64,000 nt of DNA, taken from contig NC_133020.1 in the NCBI RefSeq assembly GCF_048564905.1, positions 15,657,501-15,721,500 on the forward strand. The letters are read 5' to 3'. The position numbers were made by a program, and so were the translations under genes. The DNA comes from Vicugna pacos (taxonomy: Eukaryota; Chordata; Mammalia; Artiodactyla; Camelidae). The notes under the pieces are model-generated. The model had not been told where the DNA came from. It did no database searches and worked only from the letters and a program-made list of their open reading frames with translations. Below, piece by piece: positions 58,640 to 64,000 of this stretch. The stretch's first letter is position 1, and every line of letters begins with the position of its first letter.

Positions 58640-59110
58640 CTAGTGCTGTATAAACAAGAACAACTTTTCTGGAGAGTGTTTGGTAATATGTATCAAAGTC
58701 TTTAATGTATATACCCTGGACCAATAATTTCTTATTTAAACAGTTTTCCTAAGGAAATACTCAAAAGTACAGGCCAAATATTTTTTATATTTGTAAAAAA
58801 TTAGAAAGAGCCTAAATGTCCAACAGTAGGGGATTGCCTAAATAAATTATGGTATAACCCATGTGGGTAATAACTATATATGGCTTTTTAAAGTAACATT
58901 TTAAATGAAAACATTTATTAGAAAATAGTAGATCAAAAGCGTTGTATACAGAATGAATTTTGATAGTAAACATACAGATAAAAAGCTAGAAGAATATATA
59001 CCAAAATTTTATAGTGGAACCATCTTAACGTATGTTTCAAAATAAATTCTAAAATACATTTATCTGCAATAAACACAAATGGAAAAAAATTTTTTTCCCA
59101 ATAGCGATAT
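58640..59110 (+). mobile_element. L1M relic upstream of KLRA
   Basis: CCTAAATGTCCAACAGTAGG and GGATTGCCTAAATAAATTAT are typical old L1 3' wording in forward orientation. Confidence 0.75.
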
Positions 59111-61050
59111 ATACGAGAAAGTTTCTGACAGGCTATTTTGAGGTAAAGAATTTAGTCATAATATTTCTTGTGTATATGTCTATATATTTAAGCGTATACA
59201 TTTTAATTGTTTGTTTTTACTAGTAGTTTCTTTTAAGTATGCTAGTTTTTGTTAAAGATCTTACTTCTTTTCGCCAAAGCTGTGTTCATTTATCTTCTCA
59301 GTCCTCAGATGTAGATTCTGAATGCTTTCTTCACCGCAGGGGCTGGTTAGTTGAAATGAGGGAGATAGAGCTCATGACCATCCTTCCTTTCCCGTCAGCA
59401 CCAGCTTTTATCACATAATTTCCTTTCATCACTTTGGTCAAGAGGAGGGGCAGAAGATTTTGAGTTGGAGTATCATTCAGACACTGTTCATTTCTGCCTT
59501 CTGTCTCAGAGCCCCTCACACACCCAAGCGATCTGGGATTGGAAAGGCCAACTTCTCTCTACTCATTTTTGGGTCAGGTTTCTCCACCTGCATCACTGCC
59601 CGGCACAGACACAGGTAACATCTGCTTTTGCTCCCTCAGATCTTTATACCGAGTGTCCTATTAATCCTACTTACAAAGAAAAGATTCTAGGGGGAAAAAG
59701 ATTCTAGGAATATAGCAATTCATTATAAATGACTTGGCATGAATATGGGGTGGGGAGAAGAGCATTCTTTGTTAATTGGGTTAGAACTGCCTTAACTCCA
59801 AGGGATGTGAAAACTAGTTCAGCATTCACGGAAAGTTTTCTTTTTTAAAATATGCTGTGATTTTTGCTTTGAGTTATCAAAGAAGAGGTCTGGGTTATTA
59901 CTTTTTATTTGAGTCTAATGATTTGTATATTATCTTATCAGTCTTAAAGCGTTCTATAGTAACAGCTTATTTTCCTTAGGAAATTAGGAATAATGTGAAT
60001 TATCAAGTCTAGAAACTTCCAGAAATTAAAAAAAATTTTTTTGAAGACTATAGTTACATGTGCAATTTATTTTCTGTATTTCGTGCTTCTTGGATATCAT
60101 CTTTTCAAGCTGATTAATATAAGAAGCAAGGTAAATTTTAAATATCTACTATTTAATAATTTCTTTCTATATTGCTGTCTATTAATAGATTGAATCCTTT
60201 ATGCATATTAACTAAAGACTGCCTATTGACAAATTTTATTTTCACAAAATAAAGTTGGCTTCTCTGGCAACTGGAAGATTATTTCTGAAATTGTAACATA
60301 TATGGAGTCATTTAGGATTAAAAATACAGGTGTCTGGGGTCTAACCTAAGGGATGTTTATTCAGCACATCACCCATGAGGCACTGGAATCTAGAATGATA
60401 ACCAGTTTGCAGTGTTAACCCTCAGTAATTCTTTTGTAGATGGTGTATGGGATATACTTTGGGAAACAATGTGGTAGCGTCGTGTTATAGTTGAAAAGAA
60501 CTACACAGTGTATTTATCTATGTGGGCCAAGAGATAATGATCTCAAACTGACATTGAATTACTATTCTAACCCTTGTAAGAACTTTTTACTATTTATATG
60601 TAGATCTGAAAAAAATATATATATATATACATATATATTTGTTTTAAACCAAGTTAATTAAATTTTTTCAGAATCTTAAAAACATAAAAGTTTTAAAAGT
60701 GTCTCCGTAATTTGGAATGGTACCACTTTGCCTAACATTTTATGCATATGTTGAACATTTTGAGCTCAACTGCATAGGACCTAGCCTACTTAATCTATTG
60801 GTTGATTTTTAAAAATATTCTTTCCATATTTTCTAATAGTCATGGCCATAATTACTAGGAATGTAAATGACTTTCACAGAAATATTGAAAGTTTTTCATG
60901 TCTTATATAGATCAGGCTCAGTCTATGTACTTTAGGCACTTGAAGGAGTTAATAAACACACATCCACATCCACACACAGACATACACACATCTGCCTTAA
61001 TCCTGGTATGTTTCCGTAGACTGACATTTTAATTTCTTTTTTTTGGACAG
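59111..61050. other. Region immediately 5' of KLRA exon 2
   Basis: AT-rich, with a (TA)n tract at about 60617-60640 and a CA-rich patch at about 60955-60990. No confident exon or promoter element was identified. Confidence 0.45.
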
Positions 61051-61104
61051 ATCATTTTGTTGCAAAATTTTAATGCAAAACATACATTGCTTTTTGCTCT
61101 AGAG

Positions 61105-64000
61105 ATGAGCGATCAGGAAGTGACTTACTCCACCGTGAGAATACTTCAGCCGCCTTCACAGTCACAAAATAGATTAAGGCCTCGTGGTACTGAAATCGCT
61201 CGCAAGACTGATGAAAAAGGTACACGTTTTAAGCATCTAAATTCACCTGCCTCTCATGGTTTGTCAGACTATTGATGTTTGAGAAAAGTTCCTACCTGTT
61301 CTTCAGGTCCTCAGCTGGTCAGACTAAACCATAGTGGTATTTAATGGTCTTTTAAAAAAATATTTGTGAGAATGGAGAAATTAATGAATTTTTTTTTAAA
61401 TTTGAGAAGGTGATAGAATGTTTTCATTCAAATTTGGTCTAGAAAAATTCATGAGGCCTTTAAAAGTAAAGGACAGACTAGAGTCTCAAGAAAACATTGC
61501 ATTTCCTAGAGAAGTAAAAGTCTTACAGAAGATTTAAGAAATGAAAAATAAGCATTAGGAACACTGCCTTTATTCAGACAAAAGCTGTTTTAGATGTCTT
61601 AAATATTTACCAAAACTTCATGGCAATGAAGAAGCAAAAATGTTCAGATCAAAAGGGGAGAGATTTTTCCATTCTCTCTCTCTCCACCTCAAATATTGCA
61701 GCAAACTCTAAATTGAGAATAGTTTTTACTGTTCTAATGTAGTGTCAGTCAGAGATGTAACTTGCGGATACTGAGGACCTCAAAAGTAGGAGGATAAATC
61801 TAGCATTACTAGAGGAAAAAAAATTGATGAAAAAGAGGAAAAAGTTGATTTCTAGGAAGTTCTTTAAGAATGTGCCCCAGTCACATTTGCAGCTTCATAG
61901 TATCCACAATTGGCTACCAGTTTCTCAAGAATATTGACTGCTTTTTCCTTTCTCTTCGTGATCAGTTGTGACCACAGCAAGGAGCACGGAGGTCGACGTG
62001 GATGCTCGTCAGTGTGTATTGTGTTCATTGGTGCTTTTGGAAAGGATGCATTTTTAAAATCCCACAGGAGTGTTCTTGGGTGTAGGGTTTCTGAAACTAG
62101 TGAATATCGGTCAGAAGTTGAAACTAGAAAACTGTAATTACTAGAATGAAAATTAGAACACTTTGTATGATATATTTTGTAAAATGTTTACAGAAGATTG
62201 TATTTCAGATGGTGTCCAGGTTAAGGTTAGTAGAGGGCCAGGCACTATCCCTAGTGATCATTTTCTTCCTTCTTTATTTGAAGAGTCTTCGGTGTGCTGG
62301 CCTCGCATTGCAGTGATTCTGGGGATCTTCTGTCTGTTTTTGCTGATGGCAATCATAGTGTTGGGGACAAAGAGTGAGTAATTGAAGTACACCCTTTGAG
62401 TCTGAGTATCAGACGTAACCACTAATTGTGCAGATGTTGGCCATGCTCCATCAGTTTTTCCCTGGCCGTGATCACAGAATGTTCCAGGTGGTTCTTTCTT
62501 AGATATTTTCCCCAGACGTAATCACAGTGTCATTTTCATTTTATTTACCTGTTCCAATGTCTCTGAAGCCGTAATGAGCTGTCTCATTCTGTATGAGACA
62601 AGGTAACATTCCTTCTGACAAGGACTTAGTACAGCAGTCTCCCTTTTTCCACAGGGGTGCTTCCAGGACCCCCAGTGGGTGCCTGAAATAGCAGATAGCA
62701 CTGAATCCTGTATATATTATGTTTTTAAAGTTTAATGTATAATCTAGGCACAATAAGAGACTACGCCAGATGCCAGCATCACTACTCTTGTGCGTTGGGA
62801 CCATTATTAAGTGAAATAAGGGGTGGATGAATACACGCACTGTGTACCTCGACAGCCACCTGATACCGGCTAAGGGACTAACCCAGGCGGGTGGGATACA
62901 CTCAGCAAAGGAATGATCACGTCCAGGGGAGGACAAGCGGGATGGTGTGGGATTTCTCCACAATACTCAGAATGGCATGCAATTTAAAGCTTATGAATTG
63001 TTTACTTCTGGAATTTTCCATTTAATATTTTCTGACTGTGGTTGACATGGTAACTGAAACCGCAGAAAGTCAAACCACAGATAAGGGGGAACGACTATAA
63101 TATTCCGCTTTGTCAGTTTAGATCACTGTAAATCTCAGGTGCACATTCTTTGAGAAACAACGCTTCAAGAGAAATTAAGACTTTCTCTTGATTTTTTTCT
63201 AAGTATATAGTGAGGAAATGGTTTAGTAAACAGAGTGGTTCTCCTCATGGATGTTAGATGATCTTGACTTCAACCTTTATCTTTTATTTGCATTCCTTGA
63301 CATGTTTAGGGAACATTACTAACATGTTATGCTCAGATAAAATTACAAAATTGGGTCTTCTTCTCTTTTCTTCTGTATGTATTCCATCTACTCCAGCGAT
63401 GATGGTGCTGTTTCTTCATGTTTCTTAGTGCAGATTTTCCTACTCGGTAGATGTGTGGCTGAATGCTGACTGATTTTTACTTTGGTATCAATGTGTAAAT
63501 GACTCACTGTTACTAAGAAACTGAACTGAATGATAAGATGTTACTGTCACAATTTTATTCAGGAATCGTATTTTATTGATTCTACACTTAGGTGGCTAAT
63601 AGTGAGGAATCTGATGTTTCAATTTTTATGGTCACTTTGTTGAGGTGTTACTTTCTAAATGTCAAATTACTAATTAAAGTTAATGAAATGAGTTGGTCGT
63701 CAAAGAGATACCTTTTTCCTCTTGTCCTAAATTTCAACAATGAAGCATTATGAGGACTTTAAAAATTACATCTCTGCTGTTAATTTTAGTTTTTCAGTAT
63801 ATTCAAGAAAAGCATCACCAGGAGGAAATTCTACGAAACCTCAGTCAAAAGTACGACATTCTGCAAAATGACAGCTACTCAGTTAGGCAACTTCTGACAA
63901 ATATGACTGCAGAATGTGGCATTCTTAAAATGAAACTCGATAGGAAAACTCTTTGGGCTAACTCTACAGAAAAGATGGAATGCTGTAGGAAAAAGGAGAT
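61105..64000 (+). CDS. KLRA1: KLRA (Ly49-type) killer-cell lectin-like receptor, 5' part
   Basis: Three exons of a type II NK-cell receptor for MHC class I. Exon 2 (61051-61219, ATG 61105) encodes the cytoplasmic tail and starts MSDQEVTYSTVRILQPPS; V6-T-Y8-S-T-V11 is an ITIM, the SHP-1/2 docking motif of inhibitory Ly49s. Exon 3 (62284-62373) encodes a membrane segment, WPRIAVILGIFCLFLLMAII, without the internal arginine used by activating members. Exon 4 (63791 to the window end, 210 nt, no donor yet) encodes stalk with four N-glycosylation sequons (NLS, NDS, NMT, NST). Phases are 1, 1 and open, matching Ly49 layout. All visible frames are open. The exon 3 acceptor is AAG after a pyrimidine-rich stretch, weaker than CAG or TAG. 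The lectin-like domain lies beyond the window, so functionality is not proven. The symbol KLRA1 follows the single-gene situation in other artiodactyls. Confidence 0.88.
61220..62283 (+). other. KLRA intron 2
   Basis: GTACAC donor to GAAG acceptor. AT-rich, no confident repeat or additional exon. Confidence 0.6.
62634..63100. mobile_element. Tigger/pogo-type nonautonomous DNA transposon in KLRA intron 3
   Basis: Inverted ends: CAGTCTCCCTTTTTCCACAG at the left, and on the right CTGTGGTTTGAC is the inner part of the complementary end (CCACAGATAAGGGGGAACGA on the + strand). The interior carries GTGGGTGCCTGAAATAGCAG and GTAACTGAAACCGCAGAAAG, typical of Tigger-derived elements. TA-like dinucleotides flank it. 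Confidence 0.75.

Noticed and set aside
62163-62381. An open frame reading through the KLRA membrane exon from an upstream ATG
   Set aside because: The upstream part has no family similarity. The membrane part is explained by exon 3 starting at 62284 in phase with exon 2.

Overview
The window is mammalian nuclear DNA, almost certainly from a camelid. The evidence is small multi-exon genes with GT/AG introns, abundant ancient mammalian repeats (MIR, L2, L1M, hAT and Tigger relics), cetartiodactyl-type L1 3' ends, and three copies of a tRNA-derived SINE of the type I associate with camelids, each flanked by a target-site duplication. No prokaryotic, plasmid, phage or CRISPR features were seen.

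Four protein-coding genes lie on the + strand in the order YBX3 (3' part) - STYK1 - MAGOHB - KLRA (5' part). This is the conserved order at the edge of the natural killer gene complex (human 12p13.2), read here in the reverse of human chromosome orientation. YBX3: last three coding exons and a 3'UTR exon, ending near 5085. STYK1: nine coding exons, 28439-40753, encoding 427 residues of a single-pass membrane pseudokinase. MAGOHB: five coding exons, 47436-54038, encoding 148 residues of an exon junction complex core protein, under a CpG-island promoter with two inverted CRE-like sites. KLRA (Ly49-type): exons 2, 3 and the start of exon 4, from 61051 to the window end, with an ITIM, a transmembrane segment and the start of a glycosylated stalk. 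The genes share a neighbourhood and a strand, not a pathway: mRNA binding, kinase-like signalling, mRNA surveillance and NK-cell inhibition.

The rest is intron and intergenic DNA. The largest unit is a 2.5 kb antisense L1-like element at 9805-12283 that has an ORF1-type region but no visible ORF2 (HAL1-like), with a SINE inside ORF1 and an L1 3' end abutting its 3' side. Other items are a nested L1 at 15300-16205, a possible old LTR block at 20260-21000, a 3 x 78 bp tandem repeat in the last STYK1 intron, and two diverged copies of a ~270 bp sequence about 2.45 kb apart just upstream of the STYK1 start-codon exon.

I found no convincing new gene system. The best leads are the reading frame of the KLRA exons (KLRA1P is a pseudogene in humans), the duplicated block 5' of STYK1, local repeat and hairpin structures around the STYK1 3' end, and two CpG-rich blocks downstream of YBX3 that could be unannotated promoters. 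Exon coordinates were read by eye from reading frame, splice sites and remembered family sequences. Repeat boundaries are approximate.
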